Shown: piece after piece, positions 26,884 to 35,209 of the stretch | How positions within the stretch are numbered: position 1 is the first letter of the stretch | Layout: each line of letters begins with the position of its first letter | Assembly: GCA_963753385.1 (NCBI GenBank) | Contig: CAVWCC010000005.1 | Location: forward strand, 620,001 to 684,000 | Length of the DNA: 64,000 bases | From: JALZKA01 sp963753385 | GTDB taxonomy: Bacteria > Actinomycetota > Thermoleophilia > Solirubrobacterales > 70-9 | Reading direction: 5' to 3' | Position numbers and translations under genes: made by a program | Notes under the pieces: model-generated | What the model was told of the DNA's origin: nothing | The model's database searches: none | The model's input: the letters and a program-made list of their open reading frames with translations, nothing else

Positions 26884-26912
26884 AAACTAGATGGCGCCGC
26901 GGGGCGCGTCAA
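26884..26912 (-). promoter_or_regulatory. Sigma-70-type promoter TTGACG/TAGTTT
   Basis: On the minus strand -35 TTGACG (26907-26912) and -10 TAGTTT (26884-26889) are separated by exactly 17 bases, the best-matching housekeeping promoter I see in the window. It points into the non-coding stretch before moxR. Confidence 0.6.
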
Positions 26913-26963
26913 GGGGTGCGCCGGGGCGGTTGCCGCAATTTGGGCACATTTGGCATGGATCAG

Positions 26964-27008
26964 GTGAGCGACTTAGTCGCGAAAGGAACTGGGCCTCCCC
27001 GGTAGGGG
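26964..27008 (+). promoter_or_regulatory. Leader element copy 1 (orphan)
   Basis: It starts GTG-AGC-GAC and forms the stem GCGAC-TTA-GTCGC, then a second stem CCCC-GGTA-GGGG. The mini-ORF (26964-27005, 13 codons plus stop) ends inside the second stem. Unlike the other five copies, no start codon follows at Shine-Dalgarno distance; the next gene downstream is on the opposite strand. It may be a copy that lost its target gene. Confidence 0.6.
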
Positions 27009-27021
27009 CTTATCTCGGATA

Positions 27022-27723
27022 TCAGCCGCGCCTGGATGCAGAGGGCTCGGCCTTCGCGAGCTCGCGAAGGTTGCGCGCGGCGCTCCCGGCGAGCATCGCG
27101 ATCATGCCTCCGGCGATCCCGAGGCCGATCACGTCGAACACCGTCAGGTCGAGGTCGGCGACCCCGAAGTCCAGGCCGGCGCCGACGGCGAGCAGCGTGT
27201 TGAGGGCGATCAGGACGATCCGGATCTCGGTCGGCCCGATCCGGCCGTAGCCGATCGAGAAGCGCCCGAACGCCTGGCTCTCGAGGTAGACGTTGATCGA
27301 GAGCACCAGGTACGCGACGACGACGAGCGTGCCGACCGAGAGCAGCATGAAGGGCGAGAGGCCGAGCCCGATCCCGATCGCGGCGGTCGCGATCGCGTCG
27401 ACGAGGTGGTCGAGGTAGTAGCCGTAACGGGGCCGCTCGATGCCGCGGACGCGCGCGAGCGTGCCGTCGAGCGAGTCGCCGAGCCACTGCACGACCAGCA
27501 GGCCGCTCGCGACCCAGAGCCACGCGTCCGACTCGTTCGTGAGCTGGTACGCGGCACAGACGCCGAACGCCGCGAGCACTCCGAGCGCGGTCATGTCGTC
27601 GGGCAGGACCCAGCGCGGAAGCCGTGCGGCGATCCAGCGCAGGAGCCGCTTCTCGGGCTCGGCCAGGAGGAAGCTCGCCTCGCGCGTCGCCTCGACCGCC
27701 TTGGTGCCTTCGTCCTGCCCCAT
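27022..27723 (-). CDS. CDP-alcohol phosphatidyltransferase
   Basis: A 233-residue membrane enzyme with about six helices. The full family motif is present: GDSLDGTLARVRGIERPRYG followed by YYLDHLVD (D-x2-D-G-x2-A-R-x8-G-x3-D-x3-D). It transfers a phosphatidyl or similar group from a CDP-alcohol to an acceptor in phospholipid synthesis; the acceptor cannot be told from sequence. The first 40 residues are hydrophilic and variable. Confidence 0.85.
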   Translation of the reverse strand: MGQDEGTKAVEATREASFLLAEPEKRLLRWIAARLPRWVLPDDMTALGVLAAFGVCAAYQLTNESDAWLWVASGLLVVQWLGDSLDGTLARVRGIERPRYGYYLDHLVDAIATAAIGIGLGLSPFMLLSVGTLVVVAYLVLSINVYLESQAFGRFSIGYGRIGPTEIRIVLIALNTLLAVGAGLDFGVADLDLTVFDVIGLGIAGGMIAMLAGSAARNLRELAKAEPSASRRG

Positions 27724-27729
27724 GTGCTG

Positions 27730-27735
27730 GAACTA
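27730..27735 (-). promoter_or_regulatory. -10 box TAGTTC of a leaderless promoter
   Basis: On the minus strand TAGTTC lies six bases before the ATG of the CDP-alcohol phosphatidyltransferase gene. Confidence 0.4.
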
Positions 27736-27785
27736 CCCCGACCGGGGCACGTAGGTACTGGCGCCGGCGGCTGATTCGTCCTCAA

Positions 27786-27791
27786 TACCAT
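27786..27791 (+). promoter_or_regulatory. -10 box TACCAT upstream of metF
   Basis: TACCAT lies nine bases before the metF ATG, with no ribosome site between. Confidence 0.45.
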
Positions 27792-27800
27792 TCGCGTCCC

Positions 27801-28718
27801 ATGCGCATCACGCACGCCCTGAACACGACGCCGGATCCCGTGTTCTCGTTCGAGTTCTTCCCGCCGAAGACCGAGGAGGGCGTCGCGCAGCTGTTCGAGA
27901 CGGTCGAAGCGCTCCGCCCCCTCGGGCCCGACTACGTCTCGGTCACCTACGGCGCGGGGGGCGGCACGCGCGACGGGACGGTCGAGATCGCGACGAGAAT
28001 CAAGCGCGAGTACGGGATCGAGACGATGGCGCACCTGAGCTGCGTGGGCGAGACCCGCGAGGGGCTCGAGGAGATCCTCGACCGGTTCGCGGACGCGGGG
28101 ATCGAGAACGTGCTCGCCCTTCGCGGCGATCCGCCGCGCGGCTCGGACAGCTTCGCGCAGCCTCAGGGCGGGCTCGGCAGCGCCACCGAGCTGACCGAGT
28201 ACATCACCGCCGGCGAGAAGTGGGACTTCACCCTCGGCGGCGCCTGCTTCCCCGAGAAGCACCCCGAGGCTGCGAGCTTCGACGACGACCTGAGGTACCT
28301 CCGCACAAAGGTCGATGCCGGCGCCAGCTTCCTGATCACGCAGCTCTTCTTCGACAACGCCGTCTACTGGGACTTCGTGGCTCTCGCGCGCGAGAACGGC
28401 ATTGACGTGCCGATCATCCCCGGCGTGATCCCGATCGCAAGCTACCCGCAGGTTGCGCGGATCTGCGCCCTGTGCGACGCGTCGATCCCGCCCGAGCTCG
28501 ACCGGGCGATGGCGGCGCTCGGCGGCGACGAGGAGGCCGAGGCGCTGCTCGGCGTCGCGTACGCATCGCGCCAGTGTGAGGAGCTCCTGGCCGGCGGCGC
28601 GCCCGGCATCCACTTCTATGCGCTCAACCGGGCGCCGGGGACGCGGGCGGTCCTGAGCGCCCTGCGCGCCTCGCGGCCCTGGGAGCGCTCGCGGCCACGG
28701 GTCGAAGAGCGCGCGTGA
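27801..28718 (+). CDS. metF: 5,10-methylenetetrahydrofolate reductase
   Basis: A 305-residue FAD-dependent TIM-barrel enzyme that reduces methylene-THF to methyl-THF for methionine synthesis. Motifs: FSFEFFPPKTEEG at the start (catalytic Glu), YVSVTYGAGGGTRDGTV, NVLALRGDPP, CFPEKHPEA and ITQLFFDNAVYWDF. The length is normal for a bacterial MetF. The stop overlaps the start of the following hydrolase gene (GTGA). Confidence 0.95.
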   Translation: MRITHALNTTPDPVFSFEFFPPKTEEGVAQLFETVEALRPLGPDYVSVTYGAGGGTRDGTVEIATRIKREYGIETMAHLSCVGETREGLEEILDRFADAGIENVLALRGDPPRGSDSFAQPQGGLGSATELTEYITAGEKWDFTLGGACFPEKHPEAASFDDDLRYLRTKVDAGASFLITQLFFDNAVYWDFVALARENGIDVPIIPGVIPIASYPQVARICALCDASIPPELDRAMAALGGDEEAEALLGVAYASRQCEELLAGGAPGIHFYALNRAPGTRAVLSALRASRPWERSRPRVEERA

Positions 28719-29569
28719 TCGCCGACTTCATCGACGGCGAGTTCGAGTGGCAGGGGCACCGGCTTGCCTACTCGGACTACGGCGAGGGCGAGCGGGCTCT
28801 GGTCCTGATGCACGGGCTGCTCATGAACCGCCGCATGTTCGACCGCCTCGCGCCCGAGATGGCCTCGCGCGGCAACCGGGTGATCACGATCGACGTGCTC
28901 GGCCACGGCCGGTCCGACCGCCCGGAGGACATGCGGCTCTACAACATGCCCGCGTTCGGCGAGCAGCTGGCGGCGCTGATCGACCACCTGGAGCTCGACC
29001 GTCCGGTCGTCGGCGGCACCTCGCTCGGCGCCAACGCGACGCTCGAGTTCGCCGCAGCACACCCGGGCAAGGCGAGGGCGCTCCTGATCGAGATGCCCGT
29101 GCTCGACAACGCGCTCCTCGGCGCCACGCTGGCGTTCACCCCCGTCCTCCTCGCGCTGCGCTTCGCGCAGCCGGTGCTGAGCGCGGTGGCCGCAGTGACG
29201 CAGCGGATTCCGCGCACGCACCACCTCGTCGACACCGGCCTGGACTGGCTCCGCCAGGACCCGGCGCCATCGTCGTCGGTGCTCGAGGGCATCCTCTTCC
29301 ACCGCACTGCGCCTCCGCGCTCCGAGCGGCTCGAGATCTCCGAGCCGGCGCTGGTCATCGGACATCCCTCGGACCCGCTCCATCCGTTCTCCGACGCGGG
29401 GATGCTCGTCGAGGAGATGCCGAACGCCCGGCTGATCGACGCGAACTCGATCCTCGAATGGCGGCTGTCCCCGAGCCGCCTCGACGACCTCCTGGCCGAG
29501 TTCCTCGAGGAGGCCTACGCCGAGGGCCCCGAGCGGGCCGCCCGTAAAGCCGCTCGGCGAGCGGCATAG
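28715..29569 (+). CDS. alpha/beta hydrolase
   Basis: A 284-residue alpha/beta hydrolase with LVLMHGLLMNRRMFDRL (oxyanion region), DVLGHGRSDRP, and the nucleophile elbow GGTSLGANATLEF (Ser near residue 103). The acid is probably in the VIGHPSDPLHPF segment, which also supplies a His. It is co-transcribed with metF. The substrate is unknown. Confidence 0.8.
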   Translation: MIADFIDGEFEWQGHRLAYSDYGEGERALVLMHGLLMNRRMFDRLAPEMASRGNRVITIDVLGHGRSDRPEDMRLYNMPAFGEQLAALIDHLELDRPVVGGTSLGANATLEFAAAHPGKARALLIEMPVLDNALLGATLAFTPVLLALRFAQPVLSAVAAVTQRIPRTHHLVDTGLDWLRQDPAPSSSVLEGILFHRTAPPRSERLEISEPALVIGHPSDPLHPFSDAGMLVEEMPNARLIDANSILEWRLSPSRLDDLLAEFLEEAYAEGPERAARKAARRAA

Positions 29570-29605
29570 CGGCCCTTTCCTTAGGTTCCGATGAGCAGGG
29601 TCCGC

Positions 29606-29611
29606 TAGCCT
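29606..29611 (+). promoter_or_regulatory. -10 box TAGCCT of a leaderless promoter
   Basis: TAGCCT lies nine bases before the ATG of the DUF3105 gene. Confidence 0.4.
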
Positions 29612-29620
29612 CACGCGCCG

Positions 29621-30403
29621 ATGACGACCCGCAGGGAAGAGCGCGAGAAGATGCGCCAGGAGCGCCTCGCGGCGCAGCAGGCGGCGGCCAGCGCCGACAA
29701 GCGCCGGCTGTATCTGGGCTACGCGGTGGCCGGCGTGATCGTCGTCGCGATCGTCGCCGGGATCGTCGTGGCGATTTCCGGCGGCGGCAGCGAGGGCGAC
29801 GGCGCGAGCGCGAGCGACTTCCCCGAGCTGGCTTACGTCCAGCCGAACATCGGCGCGGTTCCCGACTACATGGAGCCGGATGGGCGGGACGGCATCGATC
29901 CGCCGGCCCTCCAGCTCGGCGACCTCGAGGCTGCCGCCGAAGCAGCGAACTGCGACCTGCAGCTCGACCTCCCTGACGAGGGCAACGACCACTTCGACGA
30001 CGAGGACAGGGTTCCCAATTACAAGACCGACCCCCCAACCTCGGGCGACCACTACGGCAACATCGCGGAGACCGCCTCGGGAGCTCTCGCTGACGGCGCT
30101 TGGCTCAACACGCCCCCCGTTGCACGCGCCGTCCACTCGATGGAGCACGGACGGATCCTTATCCAGTACTCACCCGAGCTCTCCGAGGAGGAGCAGCTCG
30201 AGATCAAGGGCGTGTTCGAGGAGTCGCCGCAGGGCGTCCTGATGTTCCCCAACCCCGACATGCCCTATGAGGTCGCGGTCACGGCTTGGACCCAGCTCGC
30301 GGGATGCCGCGATTACCAGGGTCCCGAGACTCTCGACGTGATTCGGGATTTCCGCGACGTCTACCGCGGGGCGTGCTGCGAGAACTTCCCCCTCGCCGCG
30401 TAG
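29621..30403 (+). CDS. DUF3105 membrane-anchored protein
   Basis: A 260-residue protein with a charged cytoplasmic N-terminus (about 28 residues), one membrane helix (LGYAVAGVIVVAIVAGIVVAI, split here as residues 32-52) and an extracytoplasmic DUF3105 domain. The domain keeps the conserved TDPPTSGDHYG, VHSMEHGRILIQY and four cysteines. The function of DUF3105 is not established. Confidence 0.8.
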   Translation: MTTRREEREKMRQERLAAQQAAASADKRRLYLGYAVAGVIVVAIVAGIVVAISGGGSEGDGASASDFPELAYVQPNIGAVPDYMEPDGRDGIDPPALQLGDLEAAAEAANCDLQLDLPDEGNDHFDDEDRVPNYKTDPPTSGDHYGNIAETASGALADGAWLNTPPVARAVHSMEHGRILIQYSPELSEEEQLEIKGVFEESPQGVLMFPNPDMPYEVAVTAWTQLAGCRDYQGPETLDVIRDFRDVYRGACCENFPLAA

Positions 30404-30456
30404 CGCTGCAAGTCATCGTGCGGTGGCGTGAATCCGCGCAGCCTGAGCGAAGCTAT

Positions 30457-30506
30457 GGGGGGTGGCCCGTGTTGGGGCCTATGAGCAGGCATTTTGCCCA
30501 TCCCCC
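30457..30506 (+). repeat. Hairpin before the amidase gene
   Basis: GGGGGGTGG pairs with CCCATCCCCC (nine pairs, one G-U) around a 31-base loop. The 3' arm lies close to alternative starts of the amidase gene, so it could act as an attenuator or operator, or terminate the DUF3105 transcript, although no T run follows. Confidence 0.4.
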
Positions 30507-30520
30507 GAAGACAAGCGACT

Positions 30521-31624
30521 GTGGTCCGTGGCGTCGCGCGATTCTTCGTGCTGGGCGCGCTCCTGGCCCTGGGCTGGGCGCTCGCCCCATCCGTCTCGGC
30601 CGAGCAGCAAGCGCCGGCGGCACGTGACTTCGAGCAGCGGCTCCCCTCGGTGCAGCGGGTCGCCGACGCCGAGCGGTCGACGGCCGAGGATGCCCATCGT
30701 CACGACCACGGTCCCGTGACCCATCGGACCGGTGTGATCGAGGCGCCGGCCCCGTTTGATGCCGTCGGCCTGGCGCACGAGCTCCGCCCGCTCGAGCTCC
30801 GGGCCCGTGAGGTGGGCGGCGAATGGTCGGAGTGGACCGAGATCGCCAACGGCGACCCGGCCTGGTTCGGTGGCGCCGACGAGCTTCAGCTGCGGGCCCG
30901 CGGGTACCGCCCGCACGGCACGCTCCACTACGTGGACGTGCCCGATCCGGCGTCGACCGCGCGGGCGGCTCCGGCCAAGCCCGGGATCGTCTCGCGGCGC
31001 GAGTGGGGGGCGGAGCGCAACAACGGCGGCTGCGAGCCCCGCCAAAGGCCCGACTACGGGCGGGTGAAGGCGGCGGTCGTCCACCACACCGTCGGCACCA
31101 ACAAGTACACGCGTGCGGAGGCGCCCGGCGTCGTGCTCGCGGTCTGCCGCTATCACCGCAACGCCCTCAACTGGAACGACATCGGCTACAACGCGCTAGT
31201 CGACCGCTTCGGGAACGTTTACGAGGGCCGCGACGGCGGGCTCGGCAGGCCGGTCGTTGGAGCACAGGCGCAGGGTGTGAACACGCAGACGACCGGCGTC
31301 GCGCTGATGGGAACCCACACCGACAAGGGGATCACGGCGTCGGCGCTCCGCGCAGTGTCGAAATGGCTCGCCTGGAAGCTCGCGCACCACGGGCTCAACG
31401 CCGAAGGTCACACGAGGCTGGAGTCGGCGGGTGGCCCGACCAGCCGCTACGAAAAGGGCGACAAGTTCCGGACGAAGACGATCCTCGGCCACCGGAAGGC
31501 CAACCTCACGGAGTGCCCCGGTGACGGCCTCAACGCACAGCTCGGCAAGATCCGCCGACGCGCGCAGGCCCTGATCGACAAATCAGGCGGCGTCAAGGAC
31601 CCGGGCGGCGGCGGGATCGGCTAG
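30521..31624 (+). CDS. Secreted N-acetylmuramoyl-L-alanine amidase (PGRP type)
   Basis: A secreted type 2 amidase of about 367 residues. A signal peptide (FFVLGALLALGWALAPSVSA) precedes a linker and the amidase domain, with zinc ligands in VVHHTVGTN and in LGHRKANLTECPG, and the NDIGYNALVDRFGNVYEGR block. It cleaves the glycan-peptide bond of peptidoglycan. The GTG at 30521 places the signal peptide at the N-terminus; a TTG 27 bases upstream is the alternative. Confidence 0.85.
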   Translation: MVRGVARFFVLGALLALGWALAPSVSAEQQAPAARDFEQRLPSVQRVADAERSTAEDAHRHDHGPVTHRTGVIEAPAPFDAVGLAHELRPLELRAREVGGEWSEWTEIANGDPAWFGGADELQLRARGYRPHGTLHYVDVPDPASTARAAPAKPGIVSRREWGAERNNGGCEPRQRPDYGRVKAAVVHHTVGTNKYTRAEAPGVVLAVCRYHRNALNWNDIGYNALVDRFGNVYEGRDGGLGRPVVGAQAQGVNTQTTGVALMGTHTDKGITASALRAVSKWLAWKLAHHGLNAEGHTRLESAGGPTSRYEKGDKFRTKTILGHRKANLTECPGDGLNAQLGKIRRRAQALIDKSGGVKDPGGGGIG

Positions 31625-32382
31625 GGCTTTCGGGCGACCGCGTACAGGGTGCCGCCGGCGCCCACCGCGAGCGCGTCGGAGGCGCTGCGCCTGAGCTGGC
31701 CGGCGAGGGCCTGGTCGCCGAAGCCGATCGCCTCGACCGCGAACCCGGCCCCGCCCAGCGCCGCCTCGGCCTCCTCGGCCCGGTACCACCAGTTGTAGGG
31801 GCCCGAGTCGCGCAGCGCTCCCGGGTCGAGCCGGCCGCTCAGCCGCAGGCGCGGCATCGACTGGATCGGGCGGGGGTCCCGCCGCAGCCGGCGCCTGGCC
31901 CGCAGGTATCTCACGTACGCGCGCTGGGCGGGTGACGCAAGCCGCGACTCCAGGCAGACGAAGGAGAACAGCGCGAGGCCTCCGGGACGCAACACGCGCG
32001 CGGCTTCTGAGAGCGCCGCCCGGCGGCCCGCCTCGTCGTCGATCGTGCAGACGATCTGCTGCAGGTAGAGCGCTTGGCCGAAGCTCCCGTCCTCGTAGGG
32101 CAGATCGGTGGCGTCGGCGACGTCGAAGCGGATCGCGTCGCTCGGGTCGGACGCCGACGCGGCGGCGACCAGCTCCGGCGTGAAGTCGAACCCGGTCAGC
32201 GCGCCGAACCCGCGGGCGTGCAGCGCGCGCGGGATCCGGCCGCCCCCGGTGCCGGCGTCGAGCGTCGGCACGGAGGGATCCAGGTAGCGCTCGACCAGCG
32301 CGACCTCCTCGTCCTTGAGGCCCTCCGCCTCGGCCCAGTAGGAGAGCTCGACCTCGCGGAAGAAGTCCCGCTGGTCGCTCAC
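31621..32382 (-). CDS. SAM-dependent methyltransferase
   Basis: A 253-residue class I methyltransferase: motif I TLDAGTGGGRIPRAL, then FDFTPELV, FDVADATDLPYEDGSF and VLRPGGLALFSFVC. It starts the left end of the exopolysaccharide locus and may modify a sugar or lipid carrier. The true start is GTG at 32382 (V-S-D-Q-R-D), seven bases after the AAGGG Shine-Dalgarno sequence held in leader element copy 2. It converges with the amidase gene, overlapping by four bases. Confidence 0.8.
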   Translation of the reverse strand: MSDQRDFFREVELSYWAEAEGLKDEEVALVERYLDPSVPTLDAGTGGGRIPRALHARGFGALTGFDFTPELVAAASASDPSDAIRFDVADATDLPYEDGSFGQALYLQQIVCTIDDEAGRRAALSEAARVLRPGGLALFSFVCLESRLASPAQRAYVRYLRARRRLRRDPRPIQSMPRLRLSGRLDPGALRDSGPYNWWYRAEEAEAALGGAGFAVEAIGFGDQALAGQLRRSASDALAVGAGGTLYAVARKP

Positions 32383-32389
32383 AGACAAG

Positions 32390-32434
32390 CCCTTACCAGG
32401 GGGGCAAACATGGTTTCGCGACAAAGTCGCTCAT
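32390..32434 (-). promoter_or_regulatory. Leader element copy 2 with mini-ORF, before the methyltransferase gene
   Basis: On the minus strand it reads ATG-AGC-GAC, stem GCGAC-TTT-GTCGC, then stem CCCT-GGTA-AGGG. The 13-codon mini-ORF (32434 to 32393) begins on the last base of the FemAB-like stop (TGATG) and ends ten bases before the methyltransferase GTG. The 3' arm AAGGG sits seven bases before that GTG, so the second stem hides its ribosome site. Confidence 0.7.
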
Positions 32435-33460
32435 CAGACAACTGTCGCTCTATAGGCAGGAAAGAAGCTCCCGCCGTCACCCGGCCCCCCGTGATGGGCC
32501 CGCCACGCGGCGACGAGCGCGTCGTAATCGTCGGGCAGGTGCACGCGGCGCGCGAGCTCGAGCGTCGCGCGAAGCGGCGAGAAGCTCGCCTTGAAGCGGA
32601 AGATCCCGTCGTCCGGGCGGTAGCCGCCGCCGAGGACCAGGCGGCGCTTGCCCGCGGCCCGCGCCCAGGCGATCGTGTCGTGGACAACGGCGTTCGTGGG
32701 GCGCAGGTGCTGGTAGTCGTGGTCGGCGCCGCCGAGGTAGGAGTAGACGTCGTCGGAGTCGTGGAGGTAAAGCGTCGCGGCCACCACGCGCCCGTCGTGC
32801 TCGGCGAGGGCGAAGCGGGCGCCCCCGGGAAGCTCCTCGAAGATCGCCACGAAGTGGGCGAGGTCGAAGAAGTACGAGTCGAGCGCCTCGTTTCGCTCCA
32901 TCGTCTGGATGTAGATGCGGTGGAACTCGGCGATGTCGTCCGCGTTGCTCGCCGCTCGGACCGTCACGCCCTCGCGCTCGGCACGGTTCACGTTCTTGCG
33001 GCAGGCCTTCGAGTACGACTCGCGCCACAGCCGCTCCGGATCCAGGGTCACGTCCACCCAGACGATCTCGCGGTCCGCCTCGCCGCCGACCAGCTCGGGC
33101 GCGGCGTTCCATGGGTGCAGGTGGGCGAACTCGGCGACGACCCCCTCGTCACCGAGGCAGGCGGCGATCGCCCGGGCAGCGTCGGGCTCGGGGCGACCGG
33201 TCACCAAGGGTCCCGTGAACGGAGGCGAGGCCGCGTCCCAAACCGCCTCGCTGACTACCACCGAGAACGGAAGGTCACCGGCGAGCCGCCGGAACAGCAT
33301 CGGATACGCCACTCCGTCCAGGAGCAGCAGCCGGCCCTGCCCCGCGACCCGCGCGCTCCTGCGCGCGAGCGAAGCCAAGGCTGCCGAAGACGCTGCGCTC
33401 GGCCGGCAGCGCGGCGTTCCAGGCATCCGCATCAGCGGTGGTCAGCAGCCGGACGCTCAT
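32434..33460 (-). CDS. FemAB-like acyltransferase (frameshifted)
   Basis: About 340 residues of a GNAT-fold, FemAB/peptidoglycan-bridge-like protein: CRKNVNRAEREGVTVR, IYIQTMERNEALDSYFF and LYLHDSDDVYSYLGGA are typical. The ATG at 33460, overlapping the sugar transferase stop, begins SVRLLTTADADAWNAAL, and a one-base shift near 33362 is needed to join it to the rest. In exopolysaccharide loci such proteins are presumed to attach amino-acyl groups to a lipid-linked sugar. The frameshift is probably a sequence error. Confidence 0.7.
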
Positions 33461-34068
33461 GCCTCGTACAGCCCCCGCCCGGTGAGCAGCAGGCCGATCG
33501 TGCGGGCGATGATCCGGGCGTCGAGGCGGGCGCTGCGGTTGTCGACGTACCAGACGTCCAGCTCGATCCGCTCCTCCCACGGAAGCGATGCGCGCCCGTT
33601 CACCTGCGCCCAGCCGGTGAGGCCCGGCTTCACCTCGAGCCGCCGGCGCTGCTCGGGCGTGTACTCCGCCACCTGCTCGGCGATCGTCGGGCGCGGGCCG
33701 ACGATCGCCATCTCGCCGCGCAGGATGTTGATCAGGTTGGGCAGCTCGTCGAACGAGGTCTTGCGCAGGAACGCGCCGACCCTGGTGATGCGCGGATCGT
33801 CGGCGGTGAGCGGATCCCAGATCCCGCCGAGCGGCGCCCCGTGGGTCATCGTCCGGAGCTTCAGCATCTGGAACATCGCGCCGTCGAGCCCGACCCGCTG
33901 CTGGCGGTAGAACACCGGCCCGCGGGTGTCGAGCTTGATCGCGATCGCGGCGATCAGCAACACCGGCGAGGTCAGAACTAGCGCGACCCCCGCGATCAGT
34001 GCATCTGCCCACCGAGGCAGGCCGGCCTGCCGATCTGCGTGCTGCCTGCTGCGTGCTGCGTGCTTCAC
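33457..34068 (-). CDS. Undecaprenyl-phosphate sugar transferase (initiating enzyme)
   Basis: A 203-residue bacterial sugar transferase with one N-terminal membrane helix (ADALIAGVALVLTSPVLLIA). The family blocks are GPVFYRQQRVGLDGAMFQML, KLRTMTH, FLRKTSFDELPNLINILRG, VGPRPTIAEQV and KPGLTGWAQVNGR. It adds the first sugar phosphate to the undecaprenyl carrier, starting each exopolysaccharide unit. The GTG start overlaps the upstream glycosyltransferase stop, and a heptamer repeat encodes the N-terminus. Confidence 0.9.
   Translation of the reverse strand: MKHAARSRQHADRQAGLPRWADALIAGVALVLTSPVLLIAAIAIKLDTRGPVFYRQQRVGLDGAMFQMLKLRTMTHGAPLGGIWDPLTADDPRITRVGAFLRKTSFDELPNLINILRGEMAIVGPRPTIAEQVAEYTPEQRRRLEVKPGLTGWAQVNGRASLPWEERIELDVWYVDNRSARLDARIIARTIGLLLTGRGLYEA
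34035..34062 (+). repeat. Tandem heptanucleotide repeat in the 5' end of the sugar transferase gene
   Basis: Four tandem copies of CTGCGTG (one with a C) lie just inside the coding start. Because seven is not a multiple of three, a change in copy number would put the gene out of frame. Confidence 0.6.
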
Positions 34069-35198
34069 CTGGTCCCCTCCACCGGCTCCCAGGTCGTCGC
34101 CGGGCCCGAGCGGATCCGGTCGATCAGGCCGGCCGCGATCGAGGCGGTGACCGAGACGTAGTACGCGGCGATCCGCAGCGGCCAGACCGGGATCACGCGG
34201 CCGAGCGCCGCGGCGACGAGCAACGCTGCCTGGAGGCCCAGCGTGATCGCGTACACGGTCCCCTCACCCAGCAGCGCGACGTTCGCCGCGAGCGCGATCA
34301 GGTGCAGGAACGGCGAGGCATAGCGCAGGGCGCGGTGCGAGAGCATCTCGTACGCGTAGAGCGGGCCGTACCCGCGCGGAGAGAGCATCCGGTCGTGGAG
34401 GAGGACGCCCCAGGTGCGGTTCATCATGCGGCGCTTGCGCTCCCACTCGCCGCTCATCGTCGGCGCCATCGGCTCCTCGGCGCGCGCGGCGGGCTCGTAG
34501 ACGGCGCGCAGGCCCTTGCGCACCATCAGGTACGGCAGGCACAGATCGTGGCCGCGGTCGGACGGCATCTCGACGTAGGCCCCGGTGCGGACCGCGTAGA
34601 TCGCGCCGTTGCCGGCGGTGACGCTCGCGAGGTCCGACTCGAGCCCGCGGACCGCCATCTCGTAGCGCCAGTAGGCGCCCTCCTGGTTCTCTCCGCGCTC
34701 GTCGGTGAAGCTGACCTGCCCGCAGACGTAGCCCACGTCCGGATCGGCGAGCCGTTCGACCAGGCGCCGCAGCGCGTCGGGCCGCCAGAACGAGTTCGCG
34801 TCCGAGAACGCGAGCACCTCGCCGCGGGCGCGCTCGACCGCCGCGTTCTGGGCCTCGACCTTGCCGCGGCGCGAGAGGTCGAGCACGAGGTCGGCGCCCG
34901 CGGCCTCGGCGAGCGCGACGGTGCGGTCCTCGGAGCCGTCGGAGGTGACGATCACCTCGAGCAGCTCGCGCGGGTAGTCGGAGGAGAGCGCGTTTTCCAC
35001 CCGGCGCTCGATCACGGCCTCCTCGTCGTGAGCGGCGACGATCAGGGACACCATCGGAAGCTCGGCGCCGGCGCGCGCGGGCTCCGCACCGCGCCTGCCC
35101 CGCAGCCGCACGAGCAGCGCCAGCGAGAGCGGATAGGTGACGTGCGTGTGCACCAGCAGGGCCACGCACGCCCAGAACACGATCTCGAGCGCCAGCAT
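34065..35198 (-). CDS. Glycosyltransferase family 2
   Basis: A 377-residue membrane GT2: N-terminal helix (LEIVFWACVALLVHTHVTYP), GT-A domain with VSLIVAAHDEEAVIERRVEN, SDGSEDRTV, and the metal site FSDANSFW, acceptor segment EEPMAPTMSGEWERKRRMMN, and two C-terminal helices. The first Asp of the metal site and the final R-x-R-M are as expected. It elongates the exopolysaccharide unit. The ATG at 35198 replaces a longer, unconserved frame. Confidence 0.85.
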   Translation of the reverse strand: MLALEIVFWACVALLVHTHVTYPLSLALLVRLRGRRGAEPARAGAELPMVSLIVAAHDEEAVIERRVENALSSDYPRELLEVIVTSDGSEDRTVALAEAAGADLVLDLSRRGKVEAQNAAVERARGEVLAFSDANSFWRPDALRRLVERLADPDVGYVCGQVSFTDERGENQEGAYWRYEMAVRGLESDLASVTAGNGAIYAVRTGAYVEMPSDRGHDLCLPYLMVRKGLRAVYEPAARAEEPMAPTMSGEWERKRRMMNRTWGVLLHDRMLSPRGYGPLYAYEMLSHRALRYASPFLHLIALAANVALLGEGTVYAITLGLQAALLVAAALGRVIPVWPLRIAAYYVSVTASIAAGLIDRIRSGPATTWEPVEGTR

Positions 35199-35209
35199 CG
35201 ACCGCGTAT

